Source of the DNA: Lachnospiraceae bacterium
GTDB lineage: Bacteria > Bacillota > Clostridia > Lachnospirales > Lachnospiraceae
Length of the DNA: 64,000 bases
NCBI GenBank assembly: GCA_014239155.1
Contig: JAAZZQ010000088.1
Span: 62,001 to 126,000, forward strand
Direction of reading: 5' to 3'
Shown piece after piece: positions 9,545 through 18,802 of the stretch; the first letter of the stretch is position 1, and every line of letters starts with the position of its first letter. The notes under the pieces were generated by a model. It saw only the letters and a program-made list of their open reading frames with translations, did not search any database and was not told the origin of the DNA. Made by a program: the position numbers and the translations under genes.

Positions 9545-12500
9545 TTATGGTGAAGTATTCTTAACACTGCTTTCCACACTGGCAACAGGTAAATTTAACT
9601 CTTGCCGCTTGTAGTCAATTTCCGCATTAATATAAATGACTTTATCCATCAATTCCTCTCTTGGAGACGCTGTGTCTGTCTCTGTTGTCACTGCATAAAA
9701 TGCGTTGTTAACATTTCTCCAAGAATAATATCCACCTGGCACTTGCGGAATACCCTTCACCCACGCAAATGCTTCTTCAAGCGCCCTAAAATCATCAACA
9801 GGCCACGGCATATTCTCAAACGCCTCAAGATTTGCTGTGGGAACACGCGCCGCAGATCCCATCAAGCTCTCCATCTCACGACCATATTGTGTCTGTACCT
9901 CTGCTGAAGTCCACCATTTTAAAAACTCCCAACATTCTTGAGGATACTTGGTGTTTGCCATAATAATACTGGCAAGTCCTGTGCATCCAGTACTTCTGTC
10001 AACTGTACCATCCTCCTTTACGGTTCCGGGAACTGGTACAAAATCCCATAATCCTGCAATATCTGGCGCCGACACAACCAGATTATTATAAATGGTGTAA
10101 TCTGCTATAATAATTGGGCACTCCCCTGTACGGAAGCGCTCTTCCACGCTCGTTTCCTTGTCAAGTTTATAATCCGTATAAAACTCACAGTAATCCTTAA
10201 ATACATTGACTGCCACATCAGAATCCAGTGCAGAACGGTCTCCATTTTCACTGTAATACTCGCCGCCATTTTGATATAACATCATTGCAAAAGTCTGTTC
10301 CCCCGGCAGCATACCAAACTCCATCTGATTCTTTGCAAGCACTGTCATTGCAACTTTCACATCATCCCATGTCTGCGGAACTCCTATACCAAGTTCTGCC
10401 AAAATATCCCTTCTGTAAAACATTACTGGAAATGTTGTGGTCTCAGGCAATGCATACGTGGCACCGTCAAACTGAAATGGCACTATAGACGCCTTAGAAA
10501 ATCGCTGTGCAACCTCATTCAAATCACTAAACTGTGTCAAATCCAGCACCGCATTTCGGATACCATAGTTGACAGGCGTGTCATTTCCAGTATTGAGCAC
10601 TTGTCCTGCAATTCCTGTTGTGTTTGCAACTTGTATTGCCACATCAGGTCCCTCGCCTGCCAGCTCTGCGCGCAACAGCGTGGACATATCGACAAGTTGC
10701 ACATTGACATTGACACCATATTCACTGGTAAATGTTTCGTCAATCATTGCTTTAATCACATTGGCTTGGTCACGCCCTGATCCAATCCAGAGCGTAATAG
10801 TTGGCGCTGTACTGCCTTTTTCAGCCACATTTCCAATCTGGTTATAGTCTATAATAAAGGAGAAAAACAACCGCTTAATCTCATAAATAAACTTTGACCA
10901 GAACGAAGTATTTTCATATTTCAACTGTACATCTGATGAATACACATGAATCCTGTCAATTGCAAGTGGCTGCTCAATAACACTTGTAATCCAGTTGCCG
11001 CACGCCCGAACATTAATTTTGTATGTACCAATCACCTTGACAAAATACTCACCATCTTTTATTAAATCATCCAGTTGGTCACGCATTGTCAAAAGCGTTG
11101 TCTCTTTGTCTGACTTTTTGCCAGTCAGCGCTCGCAAATTCGTGATTGCTGCGTCGAGCTGCCCGCGCACTGCCACAAGCTCATCATGTAACTCTGGCAA
11201 CGTCGCTTCAATCTGATAATCACGATAAGTATCTGGCGATACACCTGTCACCTTAATAACTTTTCTATAAATATTGTTTAACTGTTTTACGCAGTCCTCA
11301 ACCTCGCTGATAATACTGGAGAAATCGCCGAGCACCACTTCCATACGAATGGTGTGATGTCCTTGCTCCAAATAAAAGGAGTATGGATTGCCTTGCGCAT
11401 CTGCAAGCACATCTTCACGCCAGCTCTGCCCATACCGAAAACCATAGTCTTCCAATTCTGAAAATGGAACCTTTCCATCAATCATAATTCTGCGCGATAC
11501 ATAAATGCCGCGCACAAAATTCTGGCAATCATAGAGCGAAATATTGTAATATCCAGTTTCTGCTGTGTCAAACTCCCATTCAATCCACTGTCCTACAAGT
11601 CTCCATGAATTACCGCCAACGGTATTATTTAACAATTCCTTATGACTAGAAGGAGACACTGCTGGAGAAGACTGATCCTGTTGAGGATATAGCATCTGCG
11701 AGGAGGACCTTGACGCATCCTCACCTTGTATCACTATCTTTTGCCCTGTTGTCGCTTTGGCTCCATTCTGGTCCTGCTGTGATTTTACTTCTACATAGCT
11801 CTTTGTAGCCGAAGCATTCTCAAAGGTTAATCTACGAATCAACATTGGCTCCTTGAGAGAAAGCATTGTTATTGTGTGACTTCCCTTTGTCAAATAGATA
11901 GAAAGTGGCGCTGTGACATACCCATCACTGTCATAACAATAACTTGTCATCCACTCTGGTGCTTCCACCATGCCGGGCTTACAGTCATTTCCCTGATTGT
12001 CTTTCTCCCACTGGTAAGTCTGTGAACCACTCTCACTTGTGCTCTGTGGTAGGTCGTATTTCCATACTCGGTGAAATGTCAGAAGCGCCATTTCTCCGTA
12101 TGGAAGTTCCCCATCCACAAAAATACTTCTTTGAATATCCGAGCTTTTTCCCTCCACTGGAAAATAGTCAATTGCAAGGTTATAAAAGCCCTCCTGTGAC
12201 ACATTGACCTCAAACTCCACAATTGCTTTCTCACTTGTCAGAATACTCTCCCCTGTCATTCCCTCATAATCAGACAGAAGCTGTGGTTCTACTGTCACAC
12301 TGTCCTCCTCATACCGAACAAAATCCTTCGCTTCCACAGAAATGCTGTCGTCTGGGTAAACCGCGTCAAAACCTGACACATAGGATTTGTAATCTGGTAC
12401 AGCAGAATCAACGGAATATGTACTTACAATTTCATCGTACACATCCATCGCTTTGTCTGTCATGGCATGAACCTCCATAAGCGTCTGCGGAACCAACATT

Positions 12501-12595
12501 GTCAAGCCTGTCATTCCTGTCACGCCCACAGTGACCGCCAAAAGGGCTGCTGTGCATTTTCTTGCACACTTCTTTCGCCATTTCGACTCTCTCAT
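9545..12595 (-). CDS. Very large extracellular solute-binding protein fused to binding modules
   Basis: 1016 residues, over twice the usual length of a sugar-binding protein. A basic start and long hydrophobic core give a secretion signal, but there is no Cys lipobox, unusual for a Gram-positive binding protein. Two beta-sandwich-like modules fill roughly residues 60-280 and 285-450, both with the Y-E-x-x-x-x-G-F-Y-N-I/L style of CBM-like domains. A helical spacer follows near residues 440-530. The last ~420 residues form a family 1 solute-binding domain (W-I-G-S-G-R near its start; E-T-T-T-F-P-V-M-F-Y-R-R-D for the ligand cleft region). Start ATG 12595 follows GGAGGT. It is the receptor for the permeases encoded next. 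The fusion would let one protein grip polymer and hand over oligosaccharides; that role is inferred. Confidence 0.85.
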   Translation of the reverse strand: MRESKWRKKCARKCTAALLAVTVGVTGMTGLTMLVPQTLMEVHAMTDKAMDVYDEIVSTYSVDSAVPDYKSYVSGFDAVYPDDSISVEAKDFVRYEEDSVTVEPQLLSDYEGMTGESILTSEKAIVEFEVNVSQEGFYNLAIDYFPVEGKSSDIQRSIFVDGELPYGEMALLTFHRVWKYDLPQSTSESGSQTYQWEKDNQGNDCKPGMVEAPEWMTSYCYDSDGYVTAPLSIYLTKGSHTITMLSLKEPMLIRRLTFENASATKSYVEVKSQQDQNGAKATTGQKIVIQGEDASRSSSQMLYPQQDQSSPAVSPSSHKELLNNTVGGNSWRLVGQWIEWEFDTAETGYYNISLYDCQNFVRGIYVSRRIMIDGKVPFSELEDYGFRYGQSWREDVLADAQGNPYSFYLEQGHHTIRMEVVLGDFSSIISEVEDCVKQLNNIYRKVIKVTGVSPDTYRDYQIEATLPELHDELVAVRGQLDAAITNLRALTGKKSDKETTLLTMRDQLDDLIKDGEYFVKVIGTYKINVRACGNWITSVIEQPLAIDRIHVYSSDVQLKYENTSFWSKFIYEIKRLFFSFIIDYNQIGNVAEKGSTAPTITLWIGSGRDQANVIKAMIDETFTSEYGVNVNVQLVDMSTLLRAELAGEGPDVAIQVANTTGIAGQVLNTGNDTPVNYGIRNAVLDLTQFSDLNEVAQRFSKASIVPFQFDGATYALPETTTFPVMFYRRDILAELGIGVPQTWDDVKVAMTVLAKNQMEFGMLPGEQTFAMMLYQNGGEYYSENGDRSALDSDVAVNVFKDYCEFYTDYKLDKETSVEERFRTGECPIIIADYTIYNNLVVSAPDIAGLWDFVPVPGTVKEDGTVDRSTGCTGLASIIMANTKYPQECWEFLKWWTSAEVQTQYGREMESLMGSAARVPTANLEAFENMPWPVDDFRALEEAFAWVKGIPQVPGGYYSWRNVNNAFYAVTTETDTASPREELMDKVIYINAEIDYKRQELNLPVASVESSVKNTSP

Positions 12596-12737
12596 TATTT
12601 TTTACCTCCATTCTTAGATACCTTTGATTGAAACATTTGCCCAAATCCATTGGAAAAAGCACTGCCATTCCACTCCCTAATTTGAACATTTGTACAAATC
12701 CACCATGTAAAAAAGCACATAAATTTTTTCGCGCTGC

Positions 12738-13382
12738 TTAATCGTAATACCATGCGTCAGTCTCAATACTTTGGCTATCTTCTTTAACTTCCTCTTTTGC
12801 TGGCATATACCCCAACAGCGCCCTCTCCATCATAAAAGTGACCATGTAACACCACACTCCCGGAAGTATGAAAATACAGGGTATGGGCAGATAAAAATAC
12901 TGAAACCATACAAGCAACACTGTTCCTATCAAGATAGGTATTGTATAATAGAAATAGCGTATGCTCATCACAAAGGACAACTTGACAATTCCTGTAAGAT
13001 TCATTTCAAAACGAGATAACACTGGAAAAATATATACAGAAACACAGATACTCACAATGATTAGTGTATTGTATGCCAATGCCATATGTCCGTTTGTCTG
13101 CCTTTTACCAAGCCAAAGCAGACCAAACCATGCCAACATACCAACAGTCAAAATGCTTCCCCTTCCAAGTGTCCGCCGCAAAGAACGCATAAACTCCGCT
13201 GTGACATAACCACGTTCTCTGCGAACACTCTTAATCACCGTATAGTAAAATGAAGTGATGGAAGCTCCCACAGTGACAATAGGAATGCAAAACAACAAAA
13301 ATAGCATTGTCGCAATAATCAGCTCGCCCGTTTTATGAAAAAACTGGATTATGGGACCTTCAAATGTCAAAATCTTTCTCAT
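12738..13382 (-). CDS. YesL-like (DUF624) membrane protein
   Basis: 214 residues with five to six hydrophobic helices; the family is often encoded with CUT1 sugar importers and polysaccharide genes in Firmicutes. The amino region (F-x-x-x-G-E-L-I, then S-I-T-S-F-Y-Y-T-V-I-K) matches the conserved start of DUF624. ATG 13382 has a GGGGGA site. It lies between the mannanase and binding-protein genes in the same direction, so it is probably co-transcribed. The molecular role of YesL proteins is not established. Confidence 0.8.
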   Translation of the reverse strand: MRKILTFEGPIIQFFHKTGELIIATMLFLLFCIPIVTVGASITSFYYTVIKSVRRERGYVTAEFMRSLRRTLGRGSILTVGMLAWFGLLWLGKRQTNGHMALAYNTLIIVSICVSVYIFPVLSRFEMNLTGIVKLSFVMSIRYFYYTIPILIGTVLLVWFQYFYLPIPCIFILPGVWCYMVTFMMERALLGYMPAKEEVKEDSQSIETDAWYYD

Positions 13383-13424
13383 ACATTCCCCCTGAATTAA
13401 ATTAAATTTATTTTCACAACCACT

Positions 13425-15047
13425 TTATGGAATCGGATACGACTTCAAATCGGGAAGCTCGTCAAGCGTAAGAACAAGCTCACTGTCATAAGCTTTCTTG
13501 AGCATGGCTTCTTCCGTGTATTGTTCACTCAGCGCATAAATAGAAGAATCTTTTGCCACAAACTCACCGCCCCATGTGCAGAAAAATCCCCACATTGCAC
13601 CGTCTCGCGCCATCAAATCGGGGTCTGGCACACAACCATTTTCTGACAAAACAATTAATTTTTTATTTGCTGTATAGTTTACTGCCTCCAGATATTTATT
13701 GACCTGAGAACCATAAACGCGCTCCCCCGGATAAATGTCTTCGCCAATTATATCCACATAAGCATCCCCCGGATACCATTCTTTGCCCTGCCCATTCCAC
13801 AGCCAGATTAGATTGTTTAATTTATATTCATTGGTCAGTTTGTCATACAACAATATGTAAAGTTCTTTGTACGCCTCCGGTCCGCTTGCACCCCACCAAA
13901 ACCAGCCGCCAGCCGCCTCATGCAGCGGCCGCCATAACACCGGAACCTTTGCTTCCTGCAAAATTAATAATTGCTGTGCAATTGCATCAATATCCTCCAT
14001 TAAGAGGTCATACCCTTCCTTGTCCTCACCCTTCATAATCTTTGCAAGGTCAATATTTGTCGCATTTGTATTAAAACCTTTGTACCACTCAGCGGTCAAA
14101 TATTTTTCTGGTGCATTCCAGTGCCAGCAAAACGTAACAATACCGCCATTCTCCCAAAATTTTATGGCATAGTCCGTCGCCTTTCCCACACTTCCATTTG
14201 CCACGCGCGAAGGCGTATATTCAATAAAATCCAGTCCTAACACTGCCGGAAATTTTCCCGTCGCCTTGTTAATTACAGTCATCTCCTTGCCAAACTGCCC
14301 CTGATCACAGTACTGTCCTGACAGAACATTTTTTCCATAAATGTCTGTCAAATAACACATTAACTGTTTTGTCTCCTCTGTTGCATTCTGATTTACCAAG
14401 TCAGCCGATACCTGATAGATGCCTTTATCTATTGGCGCAGCCGTCTGTACAACTAATTTATCCAGTTTAATCCACCCCCAATATTTTGACACCACAATAT
14501 TATGTACACCCTGCGTAAGATAAACGCGCGCGATAACTGCATCCGAAAAGTCCGCACTTTCCGCAACGATTGTGCCCATGCTGTCGTTGTCTACAGTCAC
14601 ATAATTTTCCTTGTATCCACCCTCTGCTGCACTCACAAAATTAAGATCATAAAAACCCTCTATAGGAATATCAACTGCAAAACTACAACTGTCGCCATCA
14701 TTCTCAAAGCCTGATACATAGCCGCCATCCACATTTGCCTTTACATTTCCTGTAAGCTGTGCCTCCTCCGCCTCGTAAGTTCCCACAATTTCCACAGTGT
14801 ACTTTGTATCTGTACTATTTTCTTCTTGAGAAGTTTGGTTTTCCTGTGATACCTGTTGTTTCTCTATTTTGTTGGTATTGTCCTGTGTTGTCTCCTCCTT
14901 CTCATTTTCTGGTTCGGACTGCTGCGCACTCGTCTGCACAGAACTTTGAGACACATTATCCATTTTCTCTGTTGTATTGCCACACCCTGATGCCTGCACG
15001 ACCGCCATCAGCAAAAACAACAGTGCTGTTATCTTTTTTTCTTTCAT
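13425..15047 (-). CDS. GH26 beta-mannanase lipoprotein with CBM35-like domain
   Basis: 540 residues counted from ATG 15047, chosen because GAGAGGTG lies upstream; the longer ATG at 15068 has no site. The signal peptide ends A-S-G-C (Cys22), so the enzyme is lipid-anchored. A Gln/Glu/Ser-rich linker runs to about residue 80. A beta-sandwich with Y-E-A-E-E-A-Q and G-Y-x-x-G-F (about 88-202) looks like CBM35/CBM6. The remainder is a GH26 barrel: the acid/base is Glu377 in W-R-P-L-H-E and the nucleophile is Glu469 in V-L-S-E-N-G, with the family's G-W-F-W-W-G aromatic patch. It would cut beta-1,4-mannan outside the cell and feed the importer encoded downstream. It is the promoter-proximal gene of the operon. 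Confidence 0.92.
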   Translation of the reverse strand: MKEKKITALLFLLMAVVQASGCGNTTEKMDNVSQSSVQTSAQQSEPENEKEETTQDNTNKIEKQQVSQENQTSQEENSTDTKYTVEIVGTYEAEEAQLTGNVKANVDGGYVSGFENDGDSCSFAVDIPIEGFYDLNFVSAAEGGYKENYVTVDNDSMGTIVAESADFSDAVIARVYLTQGVHNIVVSKYWGWIKLDKLVVQTAAPIDKGIYQVSADLVNQNATEETKQLMCYLTDIYGKNVLSGQYCDQGQFGKEMTVINKATGKFPAVLGLDFIEYTPSRVANGSVGKATDYAIKFWENGGIVTFCWHWNAPEKYLTAEWYKGFNTNATNIDLAKIMKGEDKEGYDLLMEDIDAIAQQLLILQEAKVPVLWRPLHEAAGGWFWWGASGPEAYKELYILLYDKLTNEYKLNNLIWLWNGQGKEWYPGDAYVDIIGEDIYPGERVYGSQVNKYLEAVNYTANKKLIVLSENGCVPDPDLMARDGAMWGFFCTWGGEFVAKDSSIYALSEQYTEEAMLKKAYDSELVLTLDELPDLKSYPIP

Positions 15048-15086
15048 ATGTTCTTTCACACCTCTCATAATTAAGCAGAATCCAAT

Positions 15087-15115
15087 TTTATATGCTAAAT
15101 TTTTATGTTGTTTAA
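15087..15115 (-). promoter_or_regulatory. Candidate promoter of the mannan operon
   Basis: Read on the minus strand, TTAAAC (15115-15110) and TATAAA (15092-15087) are separated by 17 bases, 40 bases before the mannanase start. The -10 is good and the -35 weak, which would suit an activated promoter. Two copies of GTTAAGTA lie just upstream (about 15122-15150), possible regulator sites. Confidence 0.4.
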
Positions 15116-15596
15116 CTTTTTGTTAAGTAGTTTTTTAGTGTTAGTTAAGTAATTTAATTATAAACTATTTATTAAAGATTGCACGTTTTATTATTGATAT
15201 TAATATTCAAAAGTTGATTTTATTATACATTTTAGACAATGTAACAAAGATTAATATATAATTTTGTTTATTACTTACAATTGTATTTTTTTACGCTTAT
15301 TTAATTTTTACTTTATTTTAACTAAATTTTATGCATTGTTACTGACAATTTTAAGATATTCCAATAAGTCGTAGTATCTTTATTTTCAAAGAGTTACTTT
15401 CATGGCATCTTTTTCTCCACATGGAGCAAACCAATTGATTGAAAAAGATTTGCATATGCCGCTATTACTAAAATCAACAATATATAAAATGATGTGCGTA
15501 GAAATTGCTGCTGAAAACTTTTTATTTTAACGTTCTTAAATTTATGCTAGAATAAAGAAAACAAAGCGATAAATTGATTTAGAAAAGAGAGGGACT
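15116..15596. other. AT-rich intergenic region, no gene seen
   Basis: About 480 very AT-rich bases between the divergent mannan operon and the broken SMI1/KNR4 gene. Beyond the GTTAAGTA direct repeats near 15122-15150 and a purine-rich GAGAGGG at 15586-15593 that would serve the broken gene, I see no coding or structural signal. Confidence 0.5.
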
Positions 15597-16150
15597 ATTA
15601 TATCATTAGAAGAGGTTTACAATTATTTTCACAACTACGATAAGCAGACTTATCAAGTTACAGCCTGTATGGGAAATGAGCCATCAGAACAAGGTATAAA
15701 AGCATTTGAAAAAGAATATAATACAAATCTTCCTGCCGACTTTAGGGAATTTACAATGTCTCCATTAGGCGGACTTTATATGGAAATGCGGGAAGACATA
15801 TGGTCGAAAGCAAAATTGTATGATGTTGGTCCATTCTGGTCATTCTGCCGTGGAATTATCGTCTATGAATCGCCAATCAAATACCTGAGTTTCTTGATAT
15901 TCGTATAAAAACAAAGCAGTTACACAGTGATGGTTTTACTGATTTTATTCCATTCCTATCTATTATAGGAAATGGAGATGAAATATTTTGTTTTGATAAA
16001 GACAATCAAGTCGTGCTCCTTGACTTTATAACAGAAAAGACCACACCAATTGAGGGAACTTTTTCAGATTGTCTAATGAAACAAATTGAAGAACTAGAAG
16101 AACGGAAAAATATGAAAATTCGAGGCGAAGATAAAACCAACAGATTTTGA
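15597..16150 (+). pseudogene. SMI1/KNR4 (SUKH) family protein, start lost and frameshifted
   Basis: Reading from about 15600 gives S-L-E-E-V-Y-N-Y-F, then an SMI1/KNR4 core with F-E-K-E-Y, L-P-A-D-F-R-E-F and G-G-L-Y near residues 30-60. Two lesions are visible. The codon correctly spaced after GAGAGGG is ATA, not ATG, so the start seems lost. Near 15870-15887 the frame shifts by one, after which the other frame continues convincingly (E-F-L-D-I-R, G-N-G-D-E-I-F-C-F-D, V-V-L-L-D-F) to a stop at 16148-16150. SUKH proteins are often immunity proteins against polymorphic toxins. An internal ATG at 15669 could still make an 80-residue stub. No toxin gene is nearby. Confidence 0.7.
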
Positions 16151-16239
16151 CTTGTTAAGAATCTACAACTTAGGAACCGAACAGTTCCTTAAATAGTTAT
16201 AAAAACTCAACAAAAAATAGAACGAAAAGGAATCACAAA

Positions 16240-16817
16240 ATGAACACAAACATTATTGATAAAAAAATGGATATCTAATACGATTAGCAAAAACCGAAGA
16301 CGTAACAAACTATTTTGAACAAAACTTTTGCCCCTTAGATAAGGAAGTAGCGCGATTGACAGGCTGTAAAGAAGAATTTACGAAAGAAGAAGTGTATTCA
16401 TTTTTCTTAAAATCTCTTGAAGAAAACAATCGATATTTCTTTTTGATTACTGCGCCTGATGGCAAAATAATTGGTGAAAGTGTAATCAATCATATCAATT
16501 GGAAATTGCGATGCGCAAACTTTAGAATTGCGCTTTTTCATAAAACGGAAAGAGAAAAAGGAATTGGGACATGGGCAACAGAAGTCACCCGTGATTTCGC
16601 CTTTGAAAAATTACATCTACATCGTTTGGAATTAGATGTATACTCATTTAATCCAAGAGCCGAAAAGGCATATTTAAAAGCCGGATTTAAAAGAGAAGGT
16701 GTTTTGAGAGATGCCATTATGGATAATGACAACTATGCAGATGATATATTAATGTCAATTTTAGAAGATGAATGGAAGACAATAAAAAGAAAACACAATC
16801 TCACCCATCTATACTAA
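16240..16817 (+). pseudogene. GNAT acetyltransferase, frameshifted in a seven-A run
   Basis: An ATG at 16240 with GAAAAGGA upstream opens a frame that hits TAA after 12 codons. If the A run at 16261-16267 had eight instead of seven bases, the frame would read straight into G-Y-L-I-R-L-A-K-T-E-D and then the full acetyltransferase to 16817. The body has the acetyl-CoA motif R-E-K-G-I-G-T-W-A-T (Q/R-x-x-G-x-G/A type) and the V-Y-S-F-N-P-R-A-E-K-A-Y-L-K-A-G-F segment of ribosomal-protein/antibiotic GNATs. It is broken, phase-variable by slippage, or a sequencing error; translation could also begin downstream at a TTG near 16356, giving an amino-truncated protein. Confidence 0.75.
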
Positions 16818-16825
16818 TGGATAAC

Positions 16826-16867
16826 TGAAAACAGGACTCCGTTTCCAATCTTAACGCCCTGTTTTCA
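16826..16867 (+). terminator. Hairpin terminator after the GNAT gene
   Basis: TGAAAACAGG and CCTGTTTTCA form a ten-pair stem with a 22-base loop; the T-rich descending arm serves in place of a clean U tract. Confidence 0.5.
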
Positions 16868-17349
16868 TACCATTTCCAACTGCCTGTCCTCCCCGATTAT
16901 CTAAAAAGAATCTATATTTTCGCTATATCAACATATCTCACAATGTATTATTTTATTACAAGCGCGCATTTATGATCCTTAAGGATTTTTAGTACACAAC
17001 TTTAACTGCTCCAAACTGCCTGAAACTGATTATAGAAAAAAATCTTAATGCTGAAACTGCCCGAAACTGCACAATTCTAACCAAAAGGTAACTATGCCAC
17101 AATAAAGTGCGTACTTTTATTTTTAATTATTGCAACTTATACTAAATATAGACCAAATGAGGTTATACTGTCAAAGGGTTTGACAGCAAAAATCAATCAA
17201 CAGTTTAAGGAGGTCTAAGCATAAATATTTTAGAGTTCATAAAACAACACAGGTCAATTATTTGGAATACTGCAATGGAGACTATCCGCAGAGCAAGCCA
17301 AGAAAAGCCGCACGATATCTGATTATTCATTGAATTTGGAGGTGACACG
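16868..17349. other. Intergenic region with short direct repeats and a start-less mini-frame
   Basis: AAACTGCCTGAAACTG near 17012 recurs as AAACTGCCCGAAACTG near 17053. AAGGAGGT at 17208-17215 is followed by a 33-codon frame (N-I-L-E-F-I-K-Q-H) beginning with ATA at 17220 and ending at a TGA near 17321. It has a perfect ribosome-binding site but no legal start, so it looks like a decayed gene. The promoter of the downstream operon probably lies near the AT-rich 17120-17190 stretch. Confidence 0.35.
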
Positions 17350-17982
17350 ATGGATGCACAAACTTGTTTAAAAAAACTGCAATATGTCGGAGTATTAAAT
17401 TTTGCAACAGTAGACAAATTTGGAAAGCCACAGATAAGAAATATTAGCGCAATCCATTATGAAGAACAATCCATGTATTTTTTTACTGCAAGGGGTAAAT
17501 CCTTTTGCGAAGAATTACTTGAAGATGGCAACGTTCAGATATTGGGTTACACAAAATACAAAGAGATGATAAGACTGTCTGCAAAAGTTGAAAGAGTATC
17601 CGATGATGAACAGAAAAAATGGATTGATTTAATCTTTGAAGAACAGCCTTATTTGTCAAATGTCTACCCTGATAACACAAGAGAAATCGGCATTATTTTT
17701 TGTATTAGAAATGCAGCAATAGAGTATTTTAACCTTGGAGTCAATCCAATTTTTCGTGAAAATTTTTGTATTGGCAATGCCATAGTAAACGAGAAAGGAT
17801 ACTATATATCCGAAAGCTGTATTGGTTGTGGAAACTGTGTAAAAAACTGCCCGCAACAGTGTATTATATCTGGTAAACCTTATCAAATTGTACAGGAGCA
17901 TTGTCTTCATTGTGGAAATTGCGTGGAAAAATGTCCTGTGGGAGCAGTTAAAAAGCGAGGAATATCAAATGAATCAGAGTGA
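17350..17982 (+). CDS. Pyridoxamine-oxidase-like flavoprotein fused to 2x[4Fe-4S] ferredoxin
   Basis: 210 residues. Residues 1-135 are a split-barrel FMN-binding (PNPOx-like) domain, with V-L-N-F-A-T-V-D and G-K-P-Q-I-R-N near the start. Residues 150-200 carry two [4Fe-4S] motifs: Cys157/160/163/167 and Cys185/188/191/195, each C-x2-C-x2-C-x3-C-P. Start ATG 17350 follows GGAGGTGA. The product could pass electrons between a ferredoxin pool and a flavin; the substrate is unknown. The gene overlaps the macrodomain gene by 14 bases, so this redox protein is translationally linked to an ADP-ribosylation pair. That association recalls oxidative-stress-linked SirTM operons. Confidence 0.88.
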   Translation: MDAQTCLKKLQYVGVLNFATVDKFGKPQIRNISAIHYEEQSMYFFTARGKSFCEELLEDGNVQILGYTKYKEMIRLSAKVERVSDDEQKKWIDLIFEEQPYLSNVYPDNTREIGIIFCIRNAAIEYFNLGVNPIFRENFCIGNAIVNEKGYYISESCIGCGNCVKNCPQQCIISGKPYQIVQEHCLHCGNCVEKCPVGAVKKRGISNESE

Positions 17983-18802
17983 AAGAAGAAACTATCTTAT
18001 ATATAGTCTTTTAGACGAACAACCACAATATAAAAACATTATTGCACAGCAATTATGCGAACATAAGCAAGAAATGAAACGAATTGCAAATAATTTATAC
18101 AGCATTCCAACAGATGTGAAGGAACAAAAGAAACTATTGCGCGCATTGTTTAATGTGCGTATGCCACAGAGTATCTCAGAAGAATTTTTAAAGATACAAG
18201 ACGAGTATCTACAAAAGGAACTCTCAGAAAAGGGAATTGTAAATCTCTCTGATTTACAGAAGATACAGAAAGATATTTATCTATGGCAGGGAGATATTAC
18301 AAGGTTAAAGGTAGACGCCATTGTCAATGCAGCCAATAGTGGAATGACAGGGTGCTACCAGCCGAATCATACTTGCATAGACAACTGTATCCATACATTT
18401 GCAGGGGTACAATTAAGGCTTGCTTGTGCAGAGATTATGGAGCAGCAAGAGGGTGATGAACCTACTGGACAGGCAAAAATCACGCTTGGCTATAATCTGC
18501 CCTGCAACTATATTCTGCATACAGTAGGACCAATTGTCAATGGAGAATTAAACGACAAACACTGTGAACAGCTTGCTTCTTGCTATCGGTCTTGTATGGA
18601 ACTTGCAGAAAAAAATAACTGTAAAAGTATTGCGTTTTGCTGTATCTCAACGGGTGTCTTTTGTTTTCCAAATGATAGGGCCGCAGAGATTGCTGTACAG
18701 ACAGTAAAGCAATACAAAAGGAAAACATTCAGTAAAATGGAGGTGATATTTAATGTCTTTCAAAATAACGACTATGAAATATACAAATCCTTGCTTGAAT
18801 GA
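17969..18802 (+). CDS. Zinc-type macrodomain protein-ADP-ribose hydrolase
   Basis: 277 residues. An all-helical amino part (about 1-95) precedes a macrodomain: G-D-I-T (109-112), V-D-A-I-V-N-A-A-N (115-123), then G-C-Y-Q-P-N-H-T-C-I-D (128-138). Cys129, His134 and Cys136 are likely zinc ligands of the Zn-macro class; H-T-V-G-P and S-I-A-F-C-C-I-S-T-G-V-F complete the ADP-ribose pocket. This class removes mono-ADP-ribose placed by SirTM sirtuins. ATG 17969 (GCGAGGAA upstream) lies inside the end of the preceding gene; a longer upstream frame only reads the ferredoxin gene out of phase. The sirtuin gene starts within its last 50 bases. Confidence 0.9.
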   Translation: MNQSERRNYLIYSLLDEQPQYKNIIAQQLCEHKQEMKRIANNLYSIPTDVKEQKKLLRALFNVRMPQSISEEFLKIQDEYLQKELSEKGIVNLSDLQKIQKDIYLWQGDITRLKVDAIVNAANSGMTGCYQPNHTCIDNCIHTFAGVQLRLACAEIMEQQEGDEPTGQAKITLGYNLPCNYILHTVGPIVNGELNDKHCEQLASCYRSCMELAEKNNCKSIAFCCISTGVFCFPNDRAAEIAVQTVKQYKRKTFSKMEVIFNVFQNNDYEIYKSLLE

